Part shown: in pieces, positions 1 to 11,040 of the stretch | Layout of the letters: every line of letters begins with the position of its first letter | Numbering within the stretch: position 1 is the stretch's first letter | DNA from: Chenopodium formosanum | Lineage: Eukaryota; Streptophyta; Magnoliopsida; Caryophyllales; Amaranthaceae | DNA: 64,000 nt | Assembly (NCBI GenBank): GCA_024500155.1 | Contig: CM044868.1 | Coordinates: forward strand, 36,195,665 to 36,259,664 | Reading direction: 5' to 3' | Made by a program: the position numbers and the translations under genes | The notes under the pieces: model-generated | The model's input: the letters and a program-made list of their open reading frames with translations, nothing else | What the model was told of the DNA's origin: nothing | Database searches by the model: none

Positions 1-420
1 CCGTGAGTTGGAGAGAGGATTAAGGTTTTGGGATTGGTTGCCTTGATGTCAATATACACTGTATGTGGATTATGACTTCTTACTCAAACCTTAGGCATGG
101 ATCTTATTTATAGATCTCATCTCTAAATAAGAGCCCATGTCAAAAGCCCAAAACCTAATTCCAATCTAACTATGCTAGCCCAATCCAATTCATGATTAGT
201 TAATTGCTCATGAGGCCCATTAATGGGCCTCTTACTTGCTTAACCCAATACCCTTGTGTGTGACCTCATAGGATCCATTCTAGAGGGCTTTGGACTATTT
301 GACTAGTCCAAAGATCATCTCTCATAGTCTAGCAACAGAGGATGATGCCCTAATAGAATGAACTTATTATCTCCATAATAGTGATCCTTGATATATCTAG
401 TAATTGCACTTATCGAAGAC
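1..420 (-). mobile_element. Probable LTR fragment, cut by window edge
   Basis: No gene is seen. Read on the minus strand the stretch has a TATA-like block (GATCTATAAATAAG near 105-120), the self-complementary GGCCCATTAATGGGCC near 220, and a long non-coding layout that looks like U3-R of a plant LTR. It abuts the truncated end of the AT-hook gene copy at about 545, so an insertion or rearrangement may have removed the rest of that gene. No partner LTR or target duplication is visible, so the class is uncertain. Confidence 0.3.
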
Positions 421-544
421 ACAATTCCTTCACGTTTGTACCTCTTCAGGGTAAGCCCTAACGACGGGGAACTGTAACACATAAACACAATGAAAAAAAA
501 AATCAAATTAACAAATATAAATTTGATAAAATAGGAAATAAACA

Positions 545-3288
545 ATAATATGATCAGAAAGATATTGTACTTTCGTTATAACTCTTACGTTTTTAGGTCC
601 CTCCACGTGGGGTCGTCCTCGTTTTCTTTGAGGTTCATCATCCACTTCTACATCTGTAACCTCCTAAGAACATACCAAAATGAACATGAGAGAAATCATT
701 ATCATTTCCATATACAGAAATCACAAAATGGAAAATTAGCACCCAAAATCCTTTATTTTGAATTAAAAAGAATTCTCACTTTAGCTTTGACAGAGGCCTC
801 TTTCTTTGGCCTTCCAGACTTCCTTGTTGTCATTCTTCCTTTAGAACCTCCTGAGTTAGTCTCCTAAACAAACAACAAAACAAAATGTTCAATCTAAACT
901 CCACATGTTCTATACAATTCAGTTGCAAGCTAGTGTTTGAATTTACCATTGGATTAAAATCATTGTCTGAATCACCAGGCTCTTTGTTGTTCAATGAAAA
1001 GGGTTCGTCAGTAGCTCTATCCAAAGTTCCTTCCGATGGAATCGAACACTGAAACACAAATAATGTGGACTGCATTACTCGAAGACATAAAATTCAACTA
1101 AGGCCTAATGTTTCATTACCATCAATATGGGTGAGGCCTGAATTATGAGTTCCTAGTCTAAAGTTGTTACCATGTATTATAATAACGTGGTAATTCATCA
1201 ACATCTTGTGACTAAATAAATATGTATTTATTAGGGTCACCATGCATGTTTTCTTATAAATACCTACCTTTCCCTACTTCGTACCCTAATCTTCTTCTGA
1301 TGCCTGAGATGCATCTTTTTGCAGATTGACATTACTCACCTCCGGTATATTAGTGGCCTATATATAAGTTAATAAGATCATAAAGTCATAACCACATAGT
1401 TTCAGAAATTATATGCATACATTTATTTCTTAATTTTTTTTTTAATCAACCTTTCCATTCTTAGTTGATGTTTCAGTGGTAGTAGTCTGGGCAGCTTCAT
1501 CTACCATGTTTGCATCTGCCACCCCACTTACCTCTATTTTATTTGATTTAGCAATCACAGAAGTAGCAGCAACTTCATGTACTTGATTTGACTCTGACTC
1601 GGCAACAACCTCTTTCAAACTTGATTTTGCAATTTCAGCATGATCAGCACCTTCAACTACATTATCTGCCTTTGAATAAACCTCTACCTGTAACGACTAA
1701 AAGATATCGATAGACATTTAAGTTATCCAAAATACAAAATTAAATTTGATTATTACACCTATACATATAAACAATAATAACCTTAGTAACTTCTTCAGGC
1801 ACAGTGCCTTCCTTGTTTGATTCATATACCTTGTTTGTATTGGACTCACCATCAACCTCTTTTTCAATTGATGATGTTGCAATTTTTGTATTATTATCAA
1901 CCTCATCAACCTTATATGCCTTTGAGTCAGCAACAACCCCTTTTTCATTTGATTTTCCGCTAATATCATCAGCACCTCCATCTACAGTGGTTGCCTTTCA
2001 CTCAACTTCAGCCTGTCAGATATCAATAGATGCTTTAGCTACCCAAAAAAAAACACCTAAATGCCAATTCACCTTTAACTAGAAGTAACAATCACCATTT
2101 TGGTTTCAAGTTCAGGCTCAGTGCATTCTTTGGGTGCTTCAATTGACTTTGTCAGGGGCTCTCTTCCCTTTTGTTCATTACCATCCTCTTCCCCGTCAAC
2201 AAGTGCTAATGTCGACACTTTGTTATCGCTCAGATTAACCTGTAACAACGTAATGAATTTAACCACAAAGATCGTATAATGATCACAAACGAGTCAAGTA
2301 TCCGAACTAGTAACGCCATTATGAACCCCCCACAGTCATTGTATACACAAATCATACAAATCCTCCGACTCAATCATACCAAATAAAAATTGTAAACATG
2401 CTATACATCATCATGCTAAAAATTTGGCAATTACAAATCCATTACATGAAATTTCATATAGCATATTAGATAATATATTAAATGGTAACACATGTAATTG
2501 TAAGTAACAAACAACAAATAACATTTATAATTATATTAGTAACTATACAATTAATAAATAAAATTAATAAATGTTTATGCTATATAATCCGTATATTTAT
2601 ATATACAAAACCTTTTGGGAAGAATCGTCATAGGGCCAATTTGATACTTTCTCCCCACCCTCAATGGCTTCATCATCTTGGGGAATATGCAGTGCTCCAC
2701 TCTCTTGGGGCCTTTGCACTCCTGCAGTATCCTGGGGACCCTGCTCTGTTATTTCCTGTTCCCCCCTGCGAGGGTTCCAGCATTAGAAGGAATAACCGGA
2801 GTTGGTTCAAGGTTTTCTTCAATAGGAGACTCATTTAATGAATTGCAATACGCCAATGTATAGTTATGGTAACCAAAGAATTGTACTTTAGTTTGTTTAT
2901 TTCTTAGCGATGATCAAATTAGGTTTTAGATTACTAGTGAGAATATTCTTATATCTATCATTTTAAAAAAAAACTAAAACTCTAAGAAAACTTCATAATA
3001 TAGAAAAAGTCTTACTTAATGCAAAATCATTTATTGTACAGATCAATACTACCAGTAAATCGCTAATAACACATATACAAAATATAAAAATAAAAAGATT
3101 TGAACACGAACTAAACAAAATAGGGGAATTCTAAAACTCTACAAACTAAGAACACTAGTATTATTAGAAAAGTACAATAAATTTAAGGATGACATTTCTA
3201 AAAGAAATCAAATTTTTTTACAGAAATAAACTAATTAAAACCATTATTTGGGTCTAAAATCATCTTACCCTGTCATTGATGACTCCAT
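545..3288 (-). pseudogene. AT-hook/Ulp1-like family, copy 1 (5' part only)
   Basis: This is the N-terminal half of the family seen again at 11-32 kb and 42-47 kb. An ATG at 3288 starts a very short first exon (MESSMTG) that runs into GTAAG at 3268. Later exons lie near 2860-2622, 2248-2096, 2010-1782, 1690-1450, 1050-935, 868-787 and 655-592, each with plausible AG/GT ends. They encode acidic, Ser/Thr/Glu/Lys-rich, probably disordered protein. The exons at 1.5-1.7 and 1.8-2.0 kb resemble each other. The last two carry AT-hook cores (SGRPKK and KRGRP), expected to bind the minor groove of AT-rich DNA in the nucleus. A run of six C at 2761-2766 puts the 2.6-2.86 kb exon out of frame. Sequence homologous to the rest of the gene stops at about 545, so the conserved domain and Ulp1-like region are missing. 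Exon limits are by eye. Confidence 0.55.
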
Positions 3289-3934
3289 TGTTCGTTTTGC
3301 GGTAATTCTGCGCTTGAAACCGCTACGGAATTGTGTAAAGGAAACGAAATTAACCCAACTATTGTGTAGCGAAGGAAGGGAAATTAACTTAGAAATGGCA
3401 AGATTTTCCTAACTTTTAATTGTTCTTCGTCTTTCACTCTGTTAAACTTCCAATTTTTCCCCCTTTTTTTTTTTATGGAAAGAATTTGTTTTGAGGAAGT
3501 GGCCTAAAAGGTTCTTGGAAGACGAAATGGAAAATAAGAATGCCAATTAAAATATTCAACTAACCAAAATTACAACATTTAATAATTCAGAAAAATGGAG
3601 TTACCTTAATTCACACCCCTTGTAGCGTGGGATGATGTCACCAAAAAAATAAATAAATAAATGTTTTTTTCGCTTTCTGAATAAAACCGAGCTATTACCA
3701 TCAATCAAATCAACTCTTGAATCTTCTTATTTATTTTATGTTTTTTATAATTTCTTTATTTTTTCCTTTATTTTATTGTCTTTGTTTTTCGACTTATATA
3801 ACCCAAAATTTCTACACATGTCATAAGTAAATAAACTATAACACAAATAATACAAAATTGGTGAAAATTAAAATTAAAAATTAGCCAAAAAAATTTGACT
3901 AAATGTTTTTGATTGCCTTATAATAAGAACTTGT
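3289..3934. other. Intergenic, upstream of copy 1
   Basis: No open reading frame or recognisable element. It holds the presumed 5' untranslated and promoter region of copy 1, poly-A/T tracts near 3465 and 3640, and otherwise AT-rich single-copy-looking sequence. Confidence 0.4.
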
Positions 3935-4145
3935 TATGTAAATATAGTATCCGTCAATATCTGACTTCGTATTAAAATTAAATTACTTGTCAAATTTATT
4001 TTAACAAAATTAATGATGTATAGAGACTCGATTCCTACACAATATATTGTATTAATCTGTCAATATTACGGTTACATAAAGTTAAATTTGTAATACCAAA
4101 TCTTTAGTGTACATTATTAACTCGGATTAAAACCATACATGATCT
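3935..4145 (+). repeat. Fragment of the 2.03-kb complex repeat
   Basis: The block around GATGTATAGAGACTCGAT at about 4014, followed by the AATCTGTCAATATTACGGTT stretch, matches the middle of the repeat arrayed at 47.6-56.9 kb (compare 49370 and, inverted, 52760 and 54800). Only about 210 bp are preserved and they are diverged. The 4146-4713 stretch to the right holds no gene that I can see. Confidence 0.6.
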
Positions 4146-4713
4146 ATTCCACCATATGACTCTGCTCCTCTAATTTAGCTTGGTTCATTTTTATTTTTGT
4201 GTTTAGAGAGCCACAAGGGTGCTAAGGCGCGACCGCGTGGGTGAAAATCGATTTCAAAATCTCGTAGAATCGGGAGGGAAGGCTATTGTTCACTCTCAAT
4301 TGTTTAGCTTATTTACACTTACTTTTATTCGTACATAAAAACGTTTTCAACAACTGAACTCATAACATGATGTGTCACTAATAAGGAGTGACCAATTATA
4401 ACGTATTATAATTTTGTTATCATCTCTAATTTAAAAATTGAATGTTAACTCAATGAGAAATCATAGTTACTCAGAAACGAATATTTACAACAACATTTTA
4501 ATTAGTACGGACTGAAATACATTTTGTTTTACGGTAACATCTTTACTTATTGTTTTGCAACGTATTAGATAACTAATACTCACAATACATTAAAATTTTG
4601 AAATAAGTATCAATAATTGTGTAATATACGCAAAACCTGGAATAAATGAACATGACAATGTTTAGTCACAACAAACTTTTGATATATAAGTGTATTATAA
4701 ACATAATAATTAA

Positions 4714-4926
4714 GGGTTTGTTCTGTTCACCTTATTTTCACTTTTTTCAGGTGTAATAAGTTCAGATAAGTTCAGATTAGTCCAGATCAAGTTTAATAAG
4801 TCATGATAAAGGTTACCTCAGTACAAATTACAACTAAAATAAGTTTTAGTAAGGTCTAATAAGTTTAGATAAGTTTATATTCAAATAAGTTGAGATCAAT
4901 GAAAATCAGGTGAATAAAACACACCC
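4714..4926. mobile_element. PIF/Harbinger-type MITE, 213 bp
   Basis: Terminal inverted repeats GGGTTTGTTCTGTTCACC and, inverted, GGGTGTGTTTTATTCACC bound a non-coding body rich in AAGTTCAGAT-like short repeats. A TAA trinucleotide flanks both ends (4711-4713 and 4927-4929), the target duplication typical of PIF/Harbinger (Tourist-like) elements. It encodes nothing and would need a transposase supplied elsewhere. The 4930-5595 stretch to the right is AT-rich with no feature recognised. Confidence 0.65.
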
Positions 4927-5595
4927 TAATTAACAAATACAATCATACATATTGTATAATTTAATATTTTGTTGCAAAATTAACGAATTATTTTAGTAAC
5001 AATAAATAGAACGGTAAGTTAAACTCTATTGAGATTAGTAACACATAATATGTAACTAGTGTTTGGCTCAGGCATTGCTACGTGTGTTACATTGAGTATT
5101 TTCATAATCATTATTATCATTAAAGAGCTTGAAAGACTTTTTTATTGTAAAAAATTATAATATTACGATAACAAGAAATAATAGTTTTGAATAATTTTGA
5201 TTTTATCTCTAATATGTATTTATATATTTATTTGCGTAGATAGAACAACATAAGCTTATAGATTTGATTGTAATAAGTTGGTCTTCATTCAATGAGGTCT
5301 TGTGTTCAAACCTTATTGGATGCATTTTTTGTTAACCATGACATGAAACAAAAATGTGCTAAAAGTACTCGTGGCATATTGAATGATGCCGTGGCATTTA
5401 TGCTGGTGCAAAAATGAGATACACGTGGCACATTGACATTTTTATAAACATTTTTTAATATATAAGTATAGATATAGATTAGTATATGTAATTATATATA
5501 ACAAATTTAGGCAAATTCATAGAGCTATATATATCGTGTAATTAGTAGTGCACCACACACACATATATTTATCGTGTAAGTAGTAGCATAGTCTA

Positions 5596-5645
5596 CCCCC
5601 CCCCCCCCACACACACACACATGTATGTATGTATGTGTGTATGTA

Positions 5646-5722
<77 letters not shown>
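5596..5722. repeat. Compound microsatellite C/CA/TGTA/TG/TA
   Basis: A poly-C run passes into CA, then interspersed TGTA/TG, then a long TG run and finally a TA run. The flanks carry a repeated ATTTATCGTGTAAGTA motif next to CACACAC (near 5568 and 5721). The open frame across it is only the translation of dinucleotides. Confidence 0.9.
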
Positions 5723-5726
<4 letters not shown>

Positions 5727-5753
5727 CGTGTAAGTATTAGGGCACCACACACA

Positions 5754-6214
5754 CACTAGTTTGGTGCCCCGTGCGATGTTTGGGACTCCGGGTTATTTAT
5801 TCAACTTTAACATTAATTTTATCTATATGCCAAGTTTTTAAATATATCACTGGTACACAAATAGTTAGGAACTGATGTGATTTTGTGACGATTTAATTAT
5901 GTAGTAGACATGTAATGACTAATAATAATATTGGTGAAAATATTTTACTTTAAAAATTATATTTATTAAAAATATAGCAAAGTATGATTGAAATATTAGA
6001 AATTTTTAAAAATAAAGTAAACAAAAAATTTTAAATAAGTTTGTTGGTTGACCCCAAACCCGAAACTTTGGTCAAGTGTGAACATTTTTTGAGCCGTGAC
6101 ATCAATTCATAACTAATTTTATATCAATGATATATTTTAAAACTTGGTATATGGGAGGAAAAATTAATGTTAAAATTAAATAAACAACCCGGACATCGCA
6201 TGGGCACCAAACTA
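5754..6214. mobile_element. Two Helitron-type 3' ends in inverted orientation
   Basis: About 100 bp at the left end is the reverse complement of about 100 bp at the right end (ACTAGTTTGGTGCCC ... GGGCACCAAACTAGT). Each outward edge ends in CTAG followed by T. The right one is preceded by a short hairpin (CCCGGACATCGCATGGG), the layout of plant Helitron 3' termini. The element therefore looks like two Helitron tails placed head to head. A classical TIR transposon is the alternative, but no target duplication is evident. No coding sequence. From 6215 to 6703 I see nothing further. Confidence 0.45.
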
Positions 6215-6703
6215 GTCTATATATACATATAAATATATTGATTTATAAACACTTGTATTACTAGTTGAGTGGATATACCCTACTTAGCTTTTATGGTTTG
6301 TTTGTTTTTAAATTAGTAAATATTGGCAATAACAAACTTAATGAATATTTTATTTTGTTATAATTGATAAGGGTTAGTGTTAGAGAGATATCCAAAACTC
6401 CTTCACATTATTAATCGCTTTTTAAAAGTCAATTCACATAATTATTGGTAACGAAATTAAATTTTTGTACTTTTAAATCGCAGTGACAAATGAATAATAA
6501 TTCAATCCCAAAAAATACAAAAAACATCTAATAAATAATGCTAATATTAATTACACTACCATTCTATCCAGAAAACTTTACATTTAATAGTGTTGCTGTT
6601 TTTTTCCTCCGAGGTGGCATGTACAACTTCCAAGACAAGCTGGGTCTTTTTAGTTCTCTACAGCTTGAGTCAATTCACATGAAAATTAATTTGCTAAAAA
6701 AAA

Positions 6704-7143
6704 ATGTCGAACCAAGAGGATGAAGTCGAAGTAGAAGCTTACTACCCAGACCATGAGGCTTATGGTAAATGGGATGAGATTTTCGAATTTGAAATTTTCC
6801 CTAAATTAGGGGAATCTTTTATCTCATGAAGATTCAACAACTAAACAAATACTGGAGGGAGAAGGCGGGTATGAGAATCAACAACAACAAGGATGTTGAC
6901 TAGAGTGCACTAGAGAAGTTATGCTCTAAGCCCGTGCCTTTCAGTACTTAAATGCATAACACCCTAGAAGATGTTTACCACTGCGTGAGTTGTACGTGGA
7001 GTTCGTATTGGAAGACTTACGCTTTCAACTTAGGTGTTGACTACTACACAAGCACCCATGGGGGCGTCATGGCAAACAACAACGCAAGCATGGGTTTTTA
7101 CCGGAAAACTATTATTGAAAACCATTTGAGGAAGGGGCTATGA
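6704..7143 (+). pseudogene. Unrecognised family (C-x2-C / T-x-GG), copy A
   Basis: An ATG at 6704 opens an acidic start (MSNQEDEVEVEAYYPDHEAY) followed by WDEIFEFEIFPKL. This matches the start of the partial gene at the right window edge (WPQLFEDLIFPRV). The frame is lost at a TGA near 6829. Homology then continues in other frames: KIQ-x-LNK-x-W, KAG-x-RI, LEKLC, and finally C-x2-C-x-W (VSCTW) and YYTSTHGG in the 6952-7143 frame. Several breaks make this a pseudogene. The first block (W-x3-F-x3-IFP ... LNK-x-W) has the look of an F-box-like N-terminus, which is inference only. Relatives lie at 34729-35024 and 63687-64000, both minus. Function unknown. Confidence 0.5.
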
Positions 7144-7794
7144 TTGATTGGGCTAATATTGCCCTATATTATGATTTTCTTATTATTCCTTTTCAAATAT
7201 TTGCCTTGTACACAATGTACTTTCATTCTCATGCTTCCTTTTTTAATTATAGCCAATTAGCTATGCATATTTCGACATATGTTATGAAATATTCCGAAAG
7301 AGTTAAATTGATTTTTTTTTTATTTTAAATTTGTTATGTTTGACTATCAACCTAGAAACTTTAAACAAACTACGGAGTATTAAATAATGACATATAAAAA
7401 ATAAAAGTTATTGTAAACAATACTCCGTAATACGGTTATAAAAAGAAAGAAAGATTTATTTGTTTTTTATTTTTTATTTTATTTTTGGTTTTGAACAAAT
7501 AAACAAAAATGAAATTTTGTTAACCTACGCTTCTAGTAAAGCCAGGTCAATTCATCATACAAGTAAATTAAAAAAAAAACCCACTTAGTTCTTTAATTTA
7601 AAGCAAAACACTTATTTTTACGGCCTAATGAGTTTATTACTCTACCCCGCTTCCACTAGGCATTTGACTAAGACATTGCACAATGACCGATGTTTAATTT
7701 TTTTTATTAAAATATACTTCCTCCGTTCCTTAATATTTGATATCTCTTTCAATCATTTATTACTCACATAATAAAGACAAAGAGACTTTGTAAT
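7144..7794. other. Intergenic, nothing recognised
   Basis: AT-rich sequence with poly-T, poly-A and CTTCCTCCGTTCC-type tracts. The short open frame at 7140-7328 has no codon-like conservation and is not called. Confidence 0.4.
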
Positions 7795-8566
7795 AAGGGA
7801 CGAAGGGACTATATTATACATGGATCTCACTTCAAAGAACTTTTTAAAGCGAATTTTATGATGGAAATAACTACATAAGTACCACTTGATACGGGAAATT
7901 TAATCGCTTCATGTAGGGGCGACAATGAATTCTTAGACAAACTCCCAAAATACAAAACAAGTCTCGAGGGCCGCCTTAGTTGGGCCCAATGGCGGAGGGA
8001 AGGCCGTGAACCAGCCAATCTAATGATTTTTCGCATACTACAGTAACAAGCGATGCAAGCCTAGTTGGCGAACTAGCCTTCTCACATCCACCCAGGAGTG
8101 GCGAGTTTTTTGGAACATTTTAGGGAACGGAAAAAAGAAGTCGGACACACAGAGAGGATTGCTTAGGAATGTGTTCAATTCACTCTATCTCCTATGAAAT
8201 CCCCCCGGCTGCCTAACTAACTATGACTAGGCGCGCACCGGCGTAATAGCTTTGTCCAAAAATGAGGCTATACCGTGGGAAGTCTTCTTTGTAGCCGTAC
8301 ACACATCATTACACAGCTCTATCATTTAACCATGGCATGGGAAGCGATACACAACTTCACAAGCTCGAGCGGTTTCAAGTTCGTTAGGGACTAAGGAACG
8401 CGGACGCATTTTATGGTCATCGAAAAACATCGCGTGTACTGTCTGTGGTAGGATACATATGCCTTTGTATTTAGCCGATGATATGTGCGGGGTAACCCCA
8501 CCTTGTTCGATTTGTGCCCTAACCGTCACAATTTAAATTTTATTTAATACCCATTAAATTTGAATG
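7795..8566 (+). repeat. 2.03-kb complex repeat, diverged partial copy
   Basis: It matches the + copies at 47.9-49.2 kb from the CTACATAAGTACCACTTG block through GGAACGCGGACGCATTTTAT (8395) to GTGCCCTAACCGTCAC (8515). Relative to the arrayed units it skips directly between two related CTACATAAGT...GGTAAGGGAAA sub-blocks, consistent with loss of the segment between them. No coding capacity is conserved between copies. Confidence 0.7.
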
Positions 8567-8775
8567 ATACTACAAAGGCAAAAATACTGTTTCTCATGGT
8601 GAGAAACAAAATTTGTTTCTCATGGGGGCATTTTTGTGAATAAATAAAAAACTTTTTCGTTATTGTGGGCTCTACAATTGAATAAATTTGAATAAAGTTG
8701 TTGGTTTATTTACGAAAATGCCATGTGAGAAACAAATTTTGTTTCTCACCATGAGATAATGGGGCATCCTCTACT
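8567..8775. mobile_element. Small foldback element inside the repeat
   Basis: Two related arms face each other: TGTTTCTCATGGTGAGAAAC near 8588 and GTTTCTCACCATGAGATAAT near 8740. Each contains a near-perfect 21-bp palindrome centred on AAAATTT. It interrupts homology to the 2.03-kb repeat, which resumes at about 8770. No target duplication was resolved. Confidence 0.45.
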
Positions 8776-8832
8776 ATAAATTAGATTATGATACCAATTA
8801 AAGTTTAATGTTACTATAAAATATATTTTATG

Positions 8833-9255
8833 CCGGCCTTTGTTGCGGTGGCGAAAGATGATGTCAGCGGTAAAATTTTAGGGGCTGCTACGGAGAAGAT
8901 TCCTGCATATTTTCCTATTGAAGTTGCGGAGGCAGCGGCTGTTCGTTTCGGCTGCCAATTCGCGAGAAGAATGGGTCGTGGGCAAGTATATGGGCTGTAG
9001 GTGACACTCTTGCTTTTGCAAACAAGGTTGGCTAAGTGGTACTTGGTTTCTCCCCTTTGTGGATGAATAATGATGATATTCAGGTTTTACCTAGCTCATT
9101 TCATGCTTTCAATATCTCTCATGTCCATAGAGCCGTAAATTAAATACACACAGCTTGTAGCAAGGTGGTGGGATACTCGTAATTGTTCGGAAATAATTTG
9201 TATTGACTCCATTCCGCAAGGTGTCTTAGCCTTGGCGGAGTTCGATTTGTAGTAA
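8833..9255 (+). pseudogene. RNase H-like (RVT_3-type) fragment
   Basis: The frame from 8833 reads as the plant RNase H-like domain seen at the C-terminus of LINE reverse transcriptases and in stand-alone relatives: KDDVSGKILGA, then VAEAAAVRFGCQFA (the usual EAEA-A-x-GL-x-A helix), and after a stop at 8998 a degenerate NISHVHRAVN block and a final IPQGVLALAEFDL. Stops and shifts are frequent. No upstream RT is present, so this is a 5'-truncated or fragmentary retro-derived piece. Confidence 0.45.
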
Positions 9256-9544
9256 AATATCCTGCTATTGTTTTCCCTAATAAACAAAAATAAAAAATCA
9301 AAAACTATGTTCCGAGTCTTATTTGTTAAATTGTTATTTAAATGGTTATCAATAAAAAAAAATATTGTTACTATGCAGTAATTCGACTTACAAAGATGAC
9401 AATATTTATCTATTATTGTATCTCAAATGAAAATGCATACAACTATCTGTTTACTACAGGATACACTCATGTTTCTAGTATTGGGACCAAGTGCACAAGA
9501 GTTTATTTTATGCGCAAGTGTTTACTTTCTAGTATTTAGGTGTA

Positions 9545-9800
9545 AGTCGATTTATTGAGAGATTATATCAATTTTATCTACTGGTGCTTGCATAACCTAA
9601 GCTTTACGTAATCATCTCAATACTTGTCTTCTCCATAACAAATAAATAAACAAATTTGAAATTTTGGTAGTTAGAGCACAAATTGAACAAGGTAGGGTTG
9701 GCCCACACATACTATTGGCTATATACAACAATATATTTTAATTGTTCATCCATAGATAACTACAGGATCTCAATAACGGGAATCACACATTACTTTCTTC
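9545..9800 (+). repeat. 2.03-kb complex repeat, right-end fragment
   Basis: It matches the distal part of the + unit (compare 49680-49910): ATCAATTTTATCTACTGGTG, then AATTGAACAAGGTAGGGTTG and CAATAACGGGAATCAC. The AAGCTTTACGTAATC region is diverged. From 9801 to 10094 only AT-rich sequence with an A-run near 9930 is seen. Confidence 0.65.
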
Positions 9801-10094
9801 TATAATTTCCTTCAAATGAAAATTGATTTTGTTTTTATATTGTAAACAAAGTATGGTTTCTAGAACTATAATTCCCTATAAATCCGTGGCGGGATAATGA
9901 GAAATATATCACACTGTTTTCTTCCAAAAAAAAAAAAAGATAAAATTATCACACTGTCAGTTAAGTTAACTGTTTAAGACATAGTGTTACTAACAAATTA
10001 TTTATCTATCTACTAGTAACTAAATAGATAGTAAACTTGTTGTAGCACTTGATATTAATGAATGACTTGGTTTTTTTTTTGGAGTGTTATTTTA

Positions 10095-10716
10095 TAGAGT
10101 TTTTCTACATTATAACCCTGTAACTTTTCGTTTTCTACGATGTGTCCCACCTTTTTGAGAAATCCACATTGTAACACCAAAATACAACCAGTGTCTATAC
10201 GGTAACCTTGTCGTTATTTTGTCGTTAACAAATTCCGTTAGTGGGGCCCACTCACAACTTAATAATAATTTTTTTATCGATGTGCATGTTGAAAATGGTT
10301 CTACTAAAGGTTTGGGGGCTAATTTGGCCTTTAAAGGTCCAAACTGACCTCAAATATAGCAAAAAAAATGACATAAATACCTCATTTTGCGTATTTTAAA
10401 ATGTCTCAATTTGTATGTTTACGTATTTAATATGCAAAACACGGTATGTATGAAATCTAAGCTCAATTTGGTTCCTTAAGGTCCAAAATAGCCCCCAAAA
10501 TCTTTAACAGAACAATTTTAAACACGAAAATCGATAAAAAAAATAATTATTAAGTGGAGAGTGGGTCCCACTAACGAAATTTGTTAACAGCAGGATAACG
10601 GCAAGGTTACCGTATAGGAAGTAAATGTATTTTGGGGTTACAATGTAGATTTCTAAAAAATGGGGGGCACATCGTAGAAACGGAAAGTTAGAGAATAATA
10701 ATGTTGAAAAACCCTA
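10095..10716. mobile_element. Foldback element with arms of about 300 bp
   Basis: The left half (from TAGAGTTTTTCTACATTATA) is the inverted copy of the right half (ending ATGTTGAAAAACCCTA). Homology runs nearly to the centre near 10410, including matched CTATACGGTAACCTTG, GTTAGTGGGGCCCACTC and GGGGGCTA blocks. No open frame. Such long-arm elements are usually non-autonomous Mutator-like or foldback transposons and are typical small-RNA sources. No 9-bp duplication is visible (left GTTATTTTA, right TTTTTCAGA), so the superfamily stays open. 10717-11040 holds nothing recognised. Confidence 0.6.
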
Positions 10717-11040
10717 TTTTTCAGATTATACATTAGATTTGCATAAAGTGTCTAGTTTAAATTAACACAAGTATCTTGTGTTATAAGGAATTTTATCCAA
10801 ATATTAGCCAAATCAAGTTTTGGTTTGTTGAAAAATTAATTAAACCACCACTAACAAATATATTTAGGTATAGATATAGAAATAGAAACTACCAAGGTTC
10901 ATTTACGATTTTACTACAATTCATAAAGATAAAACATTTAAGTACTAGCTAGGGTCTTTTACGTCTACAGATCAAATATTGTCGTATAAACATTCAACTA
11001 CACAAAACAACATTTTGGTGAAGAACCGGGAGTAATTTGA

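Noticed and set aside
5517..5756. 79-codon frame of His/Thr and Ile/Tyr repeats
   Set aside because: Pure translation of the CA/TG and TA microsatellite.
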